From Drosophila pseudoobscura (taxonomy: Eukaryota; Arthropoda; Insecta; Diptera; Drosophilidae), in NCBI RefSeq assembly GCF_009870125.1, contig NC_046679.1:8990001-9054000 (forward strand): a stretch of DNA of 64,000 bases, in the 5' to 3' direction. The position numbers were made by a program, and so were the translations under genes. The number at the start of each line of letters is the position of its first letter. Position 1 is the first letter of the stretch. Of the stretch, positions 1-11,040 are shown piece by piece. The notes below the pieces were generated by a model. It worked only from the letters and a program-made list of their open reading frames with translations, was not told the DNA's origin and did no database searches.

Positions 1-2481
1 AACGAGAGCCAAACACGAGCCAATAGACAGACAGATGCCTGGGATTAATGGAGAGCCACAATAGTTAATATGGAAAATGGAGCCCTTTCTTTTGCCCAAA
101 AATCAAGTAGCAATTATCGAGACAATCCTCAAGTCTCTCCGGATTGGCCACTGAACTGTTAACACAATGTCAAGAACCTTGTCTCAGGTCCAAAACGAAA
201 GCACTTTTGAGTAGAGAAACAAAAGCCTCGTATTCGTAGCATTTGTGGGGGCTGCAAAATGTATTGGAAGCGAAACTCAGTTTTATTTTGGGCAGTCATT
301 CATATTGATCTCTTGAGAGGGTAAAAAAGTGGAACAAGTCCCATCCCAAAAGAGGCACCACAAATTCCACTCGAGAATGCTCAATGGCTGCGCACGCGCA
401 CTCCAAAAAGCCTCGAAAAAGCCTCAGTTGGAAAATATTGTCAAGTGAAACTCATTTGTTGTGGCTTTGGCATCGTCTGGCGGGCACCTCCACAGCAGTT
501 CCAATGTTTCAATGGAGAGGGGAGAAGAGCGGAGGCCCTACACAAGATCTCTGGTGTTTGACAGTTACATTGAAGGCTTGATGATGTTATGATGTATGTA
601 CCTCTGCCACTACAAGTATTGTATATAGTCGCTGCTCGAGGGAACCAACTTCAGTTTCAAGTATTTCCTAAGTCATGTTTATAAGTTTTAACATGCCATT
701 CACTCAATCATCAGTCGAAAAAAAGAAGTCATTCAATAAAAAGTGGGACAATTGTTGGTCCCCATATCGGCAGCTCCGAAAAGAGAGACAGACTCTGTTT
801 TCTTCAGGTGATTTTTTGAAGATTTTTCATGAGTTTGTGAAAGGCTTCTTGAGGGTGCCCTCGCCCTCTCCCCGCCCCCCTGATCGTCTGACTGTCTGTC
901 AGTCTGTCTGTAGGCCCCAGCCCCAGTCCCATACCGTAGTATGCAGAATTTGCCACCAGCCAGGGCAAACATTTGCCAGGTTTCGTTTCGGCACCCAGTC
1001 GAAGTCGAAGTCGATGGAGTCCATGGGTCCACCACATGTGTGGAGCATTTGAGCGCTCAGTGCAAAAGGAAAAGCAAAAGATTAAAGCGAAACCAAAGCG
1101 AAGCGTAACGTATCGCCATCGCCATCGGCCGAGCGACAAGCGCGACAAGGTAATGTTCCCACGAAACAGGTTGTCCGCACTTCAGGCCACGACTCGCGCG
1201 GCACAGGGGCACAGTCGGAGAGGCTAGTGCCGGTGGCGGTGGCGGTGGCGGGGGCTCGATGGCGGTGGCAGGGGCACAGAACCAGCAACAAGGCAGAGAC
1301 CCAAGCCCCAAACCCAAGACGAAGACCCAGACCAAGACCCAAGACTCTGACGCATGCCCGTTCCACAGCGACTGACTCAACACCACCTTCGCGGCTCCGC
1401 GTCTCCTCGTCTCCTACTCCCCACCAACACCACAGGGAGACCTGCCTAATGTAAACGACGGCGCATGCGCATGCCAACGTTAGCGTCAACAGCGACTGCG
1501 GCTGCGCATTCAACTGCCTTTGGCATTAGTTTTGGGCCGGGCCAAGGCGTGTAATTGTTAGCCAAGTTAGCTCCGCAAGAACACACAGCAGAATAGCCAG
1601 ATACTCGAACAAAACTTTAATTCAATTCCGCGACTACAAGCCACCCCAGTCAGGTTACATTTTTTACCTTAACCGAGTTAATGTCCCCCACACACACAGA
1701 GAACAGAACAGAACGGAGCACAGATCGCTTGGGCCACGTTTATTCTGTATTCTGTATGCTGTATGCTGTGTTGGTATTTTCACAGTTCTTGTTCGCTTTA
1801 TTTCTTACCATTTTGGCAGTCATAAGCCCGCATTATGCTCACTTAATTAACCGAAAGCCGCTTAGGAGCCGGCCAAGAAGTGAGGGAAAAATATAAAACA
1901 TGAAACACAATTTTTAATTGGTTTTTTCGGCTACCGACTGGAGAATCCATACAGCAGAAGGGCTATATGGTGCTGAAGATGGGGCGAGCACCGAGTAGTC
2001 GAGTGGAATGGCATAAAAAGATGCTCTCGAATGGTCAACAGAATTAAGCCGATTTTCACGCCAGATTATAGCTCAACAGCTTGGAATTTTTGCCCACAGG
2101 AAGTGCCCCAAAAGAAAGAGAGAGAGAAGGAGAGAAATTCTGAACACCCCCTCCTTGATAGATGATATACCCCTCGAATGTGTGGATATTCTTATCACTG
2201 CAAGTCGCGGCACGGGCTGGCAGCTCATTTACATTTCTGCTGCCGGCTCGGGCTTATCGCTTCGCTCCGCTCTGGTGCTCTCCAGGCGGAACCGAGACCC
2301 GAGACCCGAGGTGGTACCCCTCTAACTAGACCCACAGCGAAAATGAGAGCTCGAAATAGCTCGTGCCAAAAGCGTGCGTTTGCATTTGGTTAGAGAGAAC
2401 GAGCGGCAGAGAGGCAGAGTGGGGATAACGAAGCGAACCGAAACGAAGCGGAGGATAAGTACTAGACTAGACCAAACTTAC
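1..2481 (-). other. Ser: Ser intron 3 (continues left of window)
   Basis: The segment lies downstream, on the minus strand, of the donor GT at 2480-2481 that follows the third Serrate coding exon. I see no coding exon in it. It carries GGT/CCA-rich low complexity at about 1225-1290, a CAAGAC/GACCCA-like run at 1300-1350, and one copy (1148-1174) of a 27-bp sequence repeated in inverted orientation at 38374-38400. Open frames of 60-143 codons in this stretch are simple-repeat shadows on both strands. Confidence 0.75.
1148..1174 (+). repeat. 27-bp inverted repeat, left copy
   Basis: It begins AGGTAATGTTCCCACG and ends AAACAGGTTGT. The same 27 bases occur on the opposite strand at 38374-38400. 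The copy contains a Su(H) consensus match (TTCCCACG, 1155-1162, minus strand). Flanks are not obviously alignable beyond scattered short matches. Confidence 0.9.
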
Positions 2482-5400
2482 CGTCCATCGAAATGTAAAG
2501 GGTAACACAATGGCTCCCACACCCGGATCGCTGAGCACAAAGCTGGAGCCGCCCAGTATCTTGGTGGTGGAGTTGCCAAACGAGCAGCCCGTCGATATGC
2601 TGGCACCCTGCTCCGTGGTCTGGTACTCCTTCAGGCACAGCCGGAATGCCGTTGTGCATGGTGAGCAGCCTGCAAGAGGAAGAACATTGGATCATGCTTT
2701 ATCATATGCTGGTCGTAAGTACTATATAGAGTCGTGTAGATGTGTGTACAAAGTTCGTTGTCGGAGATTGCATAATTACTCTGAATATAAAAACAAAAAA
2801 AATATGAAACAAAAGAATGCAAATTCTGATAGAAGCGAGGCAAAAGACCTTGACCGCCTCTTTTTTTGGGACAGATAAGCATTATACTCCATGTATTAGA
2901 ATGAAGATAGCATTTAAGGAATGAAGTAATACTCGTATAGAATGTAGAACTGTTCTGGTTTTACTTTCTGTGGGATGTTTTAGCAAAAATATGATCTATA
3001 TTTGAAGATCTCTAAGGAGTAACGGACTACAGAAGAGGTAATAAAGAACATGGAGAGGAAACCCCATCAAAAACCGAATGAATTCTCCTAGATCTGGTGC
3101 AATTTTGTCATGGGATATTTAAGTAAAGTTAAGGAAGGATAAATCCATAAAGATGGTAAAGAAAATGCATTGAAAATTCCACAGAAAGTAATCAACATTT
3201 TGTAAGCAATTTTCGGAGAAAGTAAAAGCTCTTTAATAATTAAGACAATATATACTTTCAGTTGAAGAATTTCTTTTATTCAGATCTCAAACTTACCCGT
3301 CGTTTTGGTGGCCCTCAGTTCTGGGGGCATGCCGCAGCAGTAGCCGCTCAGCAGATGGCTGTTGGTATTTGAGATTTCTAATATTTCCAGCTCAAAGTTA
3401 CCAGCTGCGGATATCTGTAAGACAGAGAGAAGAAACATGATTATCGAATGGTCACAGAAGGGAAACAAGGCTATCGAATCGCTGGTACATCATCGGATTG
3501 GGGCTCGGGTTCGGAAACAAGCGAACAAATCCAATCCCCAAATCGTTCGAATCAATCATGGCCTAAAATAGGTGAATCCCAAAGGCATTCCCAGCTGGAT
3601 TTCCTCCCCCCCAAACTCCAAACTCCAACACCAACTCTGTAAATCGAATAATATGCTCAACACTTTATGGATCTGATCGGATCGTATCGCCGGGGCTGGG
3701 GCTCTAAAAAGCTAATAAGCCACCTAGGGCGCTCTGATTGGGCTCCGCGGTAGAGGTTTTAATTAAAAACACAAAAAATTGTGGATGGGGGGAATACTAC
3801 ACGCGTACAAGAGGTGAAAATCAGAAATAGACATTGGATTTTTTGGATAGGCAAATGAAAGGAGCGTTTTGATAAATCTAGCAGCAAATGAAACACGAAA
3901 ATAATGAGAAATATTTTCCAAACACAAAAGCCCCGCTTAACTGTACTGAAGACTGGACTGGAGTGGAGTGGAGTGGATTGTGGCCCAATCCAGCATTTCG
4001 GCTCACTTAATCAAACGAGATATCCAACAGTTTGTATAATTTAGAATGCCTTTGTCTGCCTTCAGCAGGGGCAACGGGACGGGAGGAAGCCGTTTGGCAG
4101 AGAGAGGACCTGAATATTGCAGTGGAAATTGTGGTGCTCTGGCTACAAATCAAAAGTCTATCGATACGAGCATTTGCCATAAAATTAATAACACATTAGA
4201 TCGCCGCGGCACTCGCACGGGCTCCAAGACGCTTCTGATAAATGGCGCATAAAGTTTAACTATTCTCAGGCAAATCGCTTATCATAATTTAGCCGCCAAG
4301 AACTCCTAGGAACTGGCCAAGTGGAAGCTGCTGCATCGTCCCATCGAATCTGGAAGCTGCCTCCGCCTCCGAACATCAACTTTGTATTTTTAAGGCCTCT
4401 CGCGAGAGGCCTCTGCTTCTGCTTCGTGGAAAATATGCTAATGAAAACTTTTAGGCCTGGACTTCTGGCTTTTATGGTTTCATATTTCAGTAAATTTATT
4501 GTCATTGGCTTTGGTAGCTGGCAGTGTTGATAAGTTTATTAGAAATAAATTGCAATTTAGCCATGCGGCCGGCCCGGCTAACGGCATTAGCCAGTTTAGT
4601 TCGAGCCAAAGTCGTCGCCGTTGCCATAGTCGTAGCCTGCACCTGCACCTGTGCACCTTGTGCCTCAGCAACAACAACAACAAAAAAACCGAAACTTCTT
4701 CCAGCTCGGAGCTCCCAGCTCCATCTTGCGGCTCCATCTCGAAGTTGATGTGGCCGGCCAGCCGCATGCATTGTTGATCATGCCATAGATCAATCAAATG
4801 CAACTGGTTGCTCCTCTAAACCCTCCTGCGTCTACCTCTACCTCTGCTCTGCCTGTTCTTTGGTTTCTTTTAGCGTTTTCATGTGAGATTTCCTTTTGTT
4901 TGGCCAAGACTCCGACTCCGACTCCGACTCTGGGGCTGATTGGATTCTTGATCGAGAGATCTGTTGGCCCGTGAACCGGTTTCAGGCCTGCTTACTATTT
5001 ATTTATCACATTTCTTTTGGGAACTCTTCATTCATGAGGCAAGTGCAGCTGCTTCTGCTTCTTGGGCTCTGGGCTCTGGGCCCTGGATGCATCCGCTAAT
5101 ATTCGAGACAAACTTTTGACGTAATCAATTCGATTAGATAAAGCCCCTCCATGGCCCCCGAAAATGCTTAAGGAATTAGTGATGCGGCGCCACATGTAAA
5201 CAGGTCGCTTAATGAAGCCGCCAGACGAAATTGATGTGAAATTAAATGAAATTTTAATTAAACCTGCAGTTGCCCAAGAAACGGAACGTTTTGTTGGCCA
5301 TAAATGCGATCGAATCGACGTATCCACGGGGACCAGCATCCAGCATCCAGCATCGTGGGAGCTCATTTTGCCAACTCATTTGCCTCGAGACGACTGCCTT

Positions 5401-7410
5401 TCGAATGTGTCGGGGGCAGGGGCAGGGGCAGGGGGGCTTTTGGTTATTTTTCACATTTCTGATTTCGCATCTTTTGGGATCTGCCGCTCAGTTCGTTTAA
5501 TACGCAGCTTATGATCAATAAATGTCAGCTCAAATGAGAGAGATCCTCTGGCGAAGCTCCTACCAAAAAAATAAAAAAAACTGGGCTAATTCGACTTGAC
5601 GTGGGCTGATCAGAGTGGATCTTTACGAGTAGCTGAAGGCAGCTCTAAAGCATTTCCTTGGAAGTGAACCATTAATCGCCGCTACAAAATACTTATTTTA
5701 CTTTTATTTACTTCATTAACAACTAAATAGTTGCAGCGGCAGTCCACAGTCCGCAGTCCGCCTCTGTCCGCCGACCATTTAGGCATCCATTTCTCATTTG
5801 TCGGAGGGACGGACGGCGCTGCCGGCGACTTTTATCGCCTCGCTTACCCTAAATCAATGCACTCAATCCCCCCCAGATTTAGCCTGCTCCTGGCCTGCTC
5901 TGCTCTGGCGGCAGATAAATGTGTGTAATCAATTTGATTGCCCCAAAGTCTTGCATGCCCCATACCCATGGATACCCATGCCTTGCTATTGGGTCTGGCT
6001 CTGATGGGAGATCTCTCTCTCTCTCTTCTAGGATTCTAATGTCCGACTCTTGGGCTGGTTCTCGCGATCGCCTGCGTATTAATCAAATTGTTGTTTGTGT
6101 TTATGGTGTGTCCGTCTTCCTCCGTTGCCTGCCCAGCTCTCCTCGTGCCCCCTGCAGCAGCGATTAATTTTTATGTATTTTTGAACCGTTGGTTGGCTGC
6201 CGTTGGCCTCTCTATCGCATATCGTTGCTATATACCTCTCTGTGCCTCTGTGCCTCTTTGCCTGTTTAATTGCCGCTCGGGCCGCTTGGGCTTGGGGCCT
6301 CTCCGCTGGCATCTCAATACATGTTTAGGCACTTTGTGTAACACTTTATGGCGGCTACACCCCAAATACTCCAAGCTATGCCCCCGGACTACCGTCGCGG
6401 ACGGTCAACCTGGTGTGGGAACCATCACGGAAAGATGGTTTTGAAAGATAGCTCGTCCCACTAATCGGCTGGATCGGTTTCAAAAAGGGTCCTCGGAATT
6501 CTTAGTCATTTCTCATTTGTTCAAAGTGGGGAAATGTCTTTATTGTTTAAGTCTAATTTTCTGATGAAATCTTTCAGAATGTGGAACTTTTAAAGTTCCA
6601 AGGCAATCAGGAATAAATTTGATTAGAATCGGACTATAAATTACACAGTATTATGCACAGCTGCCATGGCAAAGATCAATTCCGAGTGTTTGTGGGAAAA
6701 TTCATTTTATTACGAAATATATTGCTAATATTCATTTTTTGTGTGGAAAAAATTCTTTAAAGTTGACTTTTATGTTGTTTACAAACTGATATATTCCTTT
6801 CATATCCCTTTAGATATTTTGCACAATATTTAAATAATATTTTATCACCGCCAACCCCTTGGCAATCTGCAAGCCTTACCTCTATAAAAAAGCGATCCCT
6901 ATTAAACACTCAAACCCGTCTGCATTCAAAATTGATAAATCACTGAATTGGTATTAACCCAAATCATCATTATTTACGTCCCCCATCATAATTCCGGAGC
7001 TGTGGGCCTTTGGCCATTTTGGAATTCAGCAAAAAGTTGAATCAACTTTGCTTTCGAACACCCGCATATATTTCGCTTGAAGGCTTATAGCTTTTCGAAT
7101 TGTTTGCTCTGCTTTTCTGGGGTTTGTTTTGGCTTACCTTATGGACTAACAATATTAAAATTAAAGCAATTAAGTTGCAGGCAGACTTTAATGATCGACA
7201 ATCGCTGATGGTCGATGGCAGAGCCGAGAATTCCCTTTGCCTGGGCCTCTGTCTCTGTCTCTGCCTCTGTATCTGCGTCGTTGTTGTTGTTGTCGTCGAC
7301 ATTCTCAGGCTGTCTGTGGATGCTGCTGCTGCTGATTCTTCTGCCAATGATGTGGCAGATGATGATGGCTGCGATGCTGTTGATTTTCGCCGAAAATGTT
7401 TCCTAAACAT
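2482..7410 (-). CDS. Ser: Serrate, Notch ligand (5' part: signal anchor and MNNL domain; 3' end outside window)
   Basis: Serrate is a Jagged-type transmembrane ligand of Notch acting in wing margin, leg and other boundary signalling. Coding exons on the minus strand are 7138-7410 (91 codons, phase 0 at its end), 3297-3414 (39 codons plus 1 nt) and 2482-2669 (2 nt plus 62 codons), all with GT/AG borders and matching phases; 193 residues are in the window. Residues 1-10 read [10 protein letters not shown], the Serrate start. An insertion-rich Ser/Thr/Gln/Arg stretch follows (about 10-60), then the internal hydrophobic signal (about 77-95, [12 protein letters not shown]). The MNNL domain starts at [10 protein letters not shown] and includes [22 protein letters not shown] and VLPFTFRWT. 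Another in-frame ATG lies 9 nt upstream (7417-7419); I chose 7410 because D. melanogaster Serrate begins MFRKH. DSL, EGF repeats and transmembrane segment must lie left of position 1. Confidence 0.95.
2670..3296 (-). other. Ser: Ser intron 2
   Basis: This 627-bp intron splits the MNNL domain after the first base of a Gly codon (G|GC). The donor is GTAAGT at 3296 downward and the acceptor TGCAG is just above 2669. The interior is AT-rich, and I see no other feature in it. Confidence 0.9.
4393..4412. repeat. Perfect 20-bp palindrome
   Basis: The sequence AGGCCTCTCGCGAGAGGCCT equals its own reverse complement, with no spacer. It lies in Ser intron 1. Confidence 0.9.
4908..4931. repeat. (GACTCC)n hexamer run
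   Basis: About four copies of GACTCC/CGACTC lie in Ser intron 1. Similar CGACTC runs recur at about 15115-15140 and 28530-28555. Confidence 0.8.
6414..6421 (+). promoter_or_regulatory. Su(H) consensus site
   Basis: TGTGGGAA matches the Suppressor of Hairless consensus YGTGRGAA exactly. It lies in Ser intron 1, 277 bp from a second exact site. The motif occurs by chance about once per 8 kb, so this is a candidate only. Confidence 0.35.
6691..6698 (+). promoter_or_regulatory. Su(H) consensus site
   Basis: This is the second exact TGTGGGAA, in the same orientation as the one at 6414-6421. Two sites in one intron of a Notch ligand gene would suit Notch feedback on Ser, but binding is not shown by sequence alone. 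Confidence 0.35.
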
Positions 7411-9320
7411 TGTGTACATTCTGTGGGCGGTTCGCGAGCGTGATGCTGGTTTCGACCGATTTCTCGACAATCTCGATGGGGGGGGCGGAGGGTGGTCTGT
7501 TTGCACAACGAATGTAGATCGGAGTTGGTTCTTTAATTAGCCCATATATGGAGATTTTGTTGGTTGGTTTCTTTGCTCTTGTCTAATTTTCAATTTGTGC
7601 ACAGAAATTTCAATTTGTTTTCGCCGCTGTTTGTGGAGGCAATGGATTCCGAGTATTTTGTATCATTTTCTTCACTTTTTTTTCCGCCGTTGGGTGTGTT
7701 TTGTTTTGTTTTGTTAATGTTGTTATCACAAATTATTTTTTTTTATTATTATTTATATGTACTCGTACTCGCACATCGTTTGTATGGGGTTTCGTTTAGT
7801 ATATTTTCATTTGTTTTGCATAAACTTGCCACTTGATAGGCGATGTTTTATTGCTGTTGTTGTTGCGGCTTGGATGTTGCTGTAACAAAATAATTGTTGA
7901 ACAAAATGGAATTGAAACGGGCTGCCAAGTGCTGCTGGTGCTGCAAATCTATTTCAATGCATTTGACGCATGCATCATCAACGCTAATTGACACGCAGTT
8001 TGCCGTTGTTGCTGTTGCTGCTGCTGCTGCAACCGCAAATCGGCAGCAACAAGTGGCACCGCCATCTGAAGCCGGCTGCAACCGCAGCAACATTTACTTT
8101 TGCCAGGGCAAGCCGCAAAAAGCGGCAGCAACGTGCAGCAAATGCAAATGCAATTCAATTTATGTTAATTTAACGCTGTTGTTGCTGCTGTTGCACTGCC
8201 TGTTGCTGGCTGCCTCTGGCGATGGCTGTTGCTGTTGCTGCCTCTTCGGCCTCTGCCTCTGCCTCTTCGGGCTCTGCATTTGCCTTTGCTGGTGGAATGG
8301 AGCCGTGTCTTTGGCCACAAAACAATTTGCATCTTGTGCGCATATTAATTTACAGATATTTTCACTCTTGCCCACATTACTCATTCTTCACTCTCCTTGG
8401 GGCAGCCTTTGGCTGCTTTGCCTCCCCTGAGGCGCCCCATGAATCCTCGGGATCCTCTGGCGGATGATGGCCGGGTGTTAATTGCCCATTTAATTAAGTA
8501 ATTTGCTTGAGGCCTTCTCCTCGCACAGCCCCATCCCCGCCACGGAGCGGAAGTCGTTGACTTTGAATCGAAACTCAGATGCTGCCACTGCCGCTGCGGT
8601 TGTGGCTGCTGCTGTAAGGCATGACCGGAAGTGGCTTTTGCAAGTGGATGGTTGCTGCTCCATGGAGCACTCTACTCTCTTTTCTACCCGCCCCCCTCCC
8701 TGAACTTTCACCGAAAGGGTGCACACTGTTTTAGCAATTTGCGGAATGATGAATGAGTGCATCCAACTGGGATGCAGATGGGGAACTAATGGATGCTCTA
8801 TCTCCAGAGAGTGCTCTACTTCTGTGGAATATGGAATACTTATCTGAAACTAAAGCTCTTGGTTTCCCAGATAATCATTTGGGTAGTTAATATTATTCAT
8901 CTTGACTCTAAATGAACGTATTTCAATATCTATTACAGCTTTTTATCCTCGTATATTATCGTCTTCCAGGGTACTCTTTATTTTCTGGTATATTCGAGAG
9001 ACCAGTTCTCGATAATTCCCCGTAGTTATCAAAGAATTCTAAAGGCAGGGCAGACTCTTGAATGAAACGATCCGCATAACGACGGAATCATGCCATATGG
9101 TAAATGCTCGCTCTCTTGCTCTCGATCTCTGGCTTTTCCCATGCCCCACAGCCACAGCGGCACACCACCCCCACTTGGAGTCCCTCTATCACTGGCTTGT
9201 ATTATTATTATTTGTATTATCTGCTGTTCTGGTCGGGTGTTCTCTTTTTCATTTCTTTCTTTCACTTGGCACGTTTCAATTCCATTTCGTTGCGACTGTT
9301 CCTATGGCAATCGAATGTAC

Positions 9321-9341
9321 GTGTGTGTGTGTGTGTGTGTG
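9321..9341. repeat. (GT)n microsatellite
   Basis: Ten GT units plus one G lie upstream of Ser. Confidence 0.95.
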
Positions 9342-11013
9342 CCCGCCTTATCAATGGACCGCACAGTGGGGACACTGGGACACTCGGCGGACGACAGTGG
9401 GGCCGCCACCGCACATTGTTTGCACTTTTACTTTTATATATATCTCTCTCTCTCTCTGATTCCTTTCTTTCCGCACTATTTTGTGATGGCATTGTATTTT
9501 GATATATATTGTATTTAATGTTGTATTTAATTGAGAATTATTTCCGCTTGCTTTTCTCACACAACACACCAGCTCTCAATCTTGAAAAAATAATCACAAA
9601 CATAGGCACGGAGAAATGTGAAAGATGTCGATTGATTGTTGGTTGTTAATGATAATCTTTTCCATTTGCTCTTTTCGATTACTCTTCTTTGGCTGCTTTT
9701 GCCGTCATTTGTTGTAATCAGCCAGCAATTTAATGTGGGGGGAGGGCGGGGGGTATTGTAGCACATTTAACACTTTCACAATTGTTGGGACAGAGGGGTG
9801 GAGGAGGAGAGATCACAGTTCACAGTTCACGGTACACAGATCACAATAATCCAATTTTTGTTGAGATTTACCGTTGCAGAATGTGGACTCATCACCGCTT
9901 GAAGCACGGCGCTCGACTAAACGCGTCGCCACGAATCGTTAACCGAATCCTGCGGCATTTTCAGCCCTCGAGCAGGCAGCCTCAATCCACATCCACCGGG
10001 GGGCGGAGCAAATCACGCGAGAGCACTACAGAGCAGTGGTGGCTTAGGCTTAAGAGAGCGTTGGCCAGCTGCAGATGGTGGTAGCACTGGTGGTACCATC
10101 CAAAGCACAAACGGAATCGTATGGGTATAGTATCTCTAGCTTCCGCTGCTTGCTTTTCGCTGCTTGCGTGCGCTTCAGGGTTCGAGTCGCGACTGATTGC
10201 CGCAGGGGCACAATCGTGCTCCGATCCGCTCTGTAGCTTTGTCAGCGCTTGATTCAGTGCCGGAGTCTCTCTGGAGTCTCCCTCTTCGGGGACACTCTCT
10301 CTCCTCTCCCTATCTCTCTCTCTCGGGGCACACACGTCGTTCTCTTCTGGGTGAACCGGTTTGCTCTTTAATGTGTGCTCTTTAGGCAGGCGCTGATTGG
10401 TTGTCCAGCCATAGAGCCCCGGGCTCCTGACTTGTTAATGGAGTTACGAGTACGAGCCGCTGTACGGCTGCCGTTGCGCCTGCGTCTGCGTCTCCGACTA
10501 CTGCTCTCGAGACCGAAGCTTCCGTCGTCTTCGTCTTCGGCTGCACGCATGCGTGGCCGGTGGAGCCCGAGGCGATCTTTATTCCCTTGTGGTTTTTACG
10601 ATTCCAACTTAATTATGTTTATAAATGCGGCCACCGTACGTACGGTCACCGGGTGCATGGTGGCACGTTGGCACGGCGGCACGACGGCTCTGCTGCATGG
10701 CAGCAGCCCAGGAAGGAAGGCCCAGACCTGCATTCTGCTCTACTTATTGTAGACCTAGTCCCTGCCTCAGGGCACCCCGTTTTATGGATCGGCAATTAAC
10801 ACCTGGTCAATGGTTCTCCTCCCACAATGATTTTTGGGCTAATATTTTCGGGTGATGGGGGGTGGGGGTGGGCATGGCATGGCCCGGAGTGGGTTTTTAG
10901 CCAATTATTGGCTCCGCGGACGGAGACGGTGCGGCGACTTCCATCCAATTATATGCATTGCGAGTGTGTATAAATCAAATTTAAATGCAACCGGCCAATC
11001 GAGGGGGACCCAA

Positions 11014-11040
11014 ACAAAAGACTTAAGCCACAAACTTGGC
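11014..11040 (+). repeat. Recurrent motif, copy 1
   Basis: It starts ACAAAAGACTTAAGCCACAA and continues ACTTGGC. The first 26 bases match the reverse complement of 23043-23068 at 24 positions, and a more diverged relative lies at 19111-19141. Confidence 0.6.

Larger units (their letters stand above)
3415..7137 (-). other. Ser: Ser intron 1
   Basis: This 3.7-kb intron lies between the signal-peptide exon and the MNNL exons, with donor GTAAGCC at 7137 downward and acceptor TTACAG above 3414. It holds a perfect 20-bp palindrome (4393-4412), a (GACTCC)n run (4908-4931), a GGGGCA run (5411-5436), a DRE-like TATCGATA at about 4158, and two exact Su(H) consensus sites (6414-6421, 6691-6698). From about 6440 to 6960 it turns AT-rich. 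Work on D. melanogaster Ser places cis-regulatory elements in introns as well as upstream; that this one has enhancer activity is an inference. Confidence 0.85.

Noticed and set aside
7100..7540. Plus-strand 146-codon frame
   Set aside because: Antisense shadow of Ser exon 1 and its leader.
7894..8430. Plus-strand 178-codon Cys/Leu-rich frame
   Set aside because: It arises from CTG/TGC runs upstream of Ser, and its repeats read equally well in other frames.
10176..10200. T-loop-like GGTTCGAGTC suggesting a tRNA
   Set aside because: No D-arm, anticodon arm or acceptor pairing fits around it on either strand.
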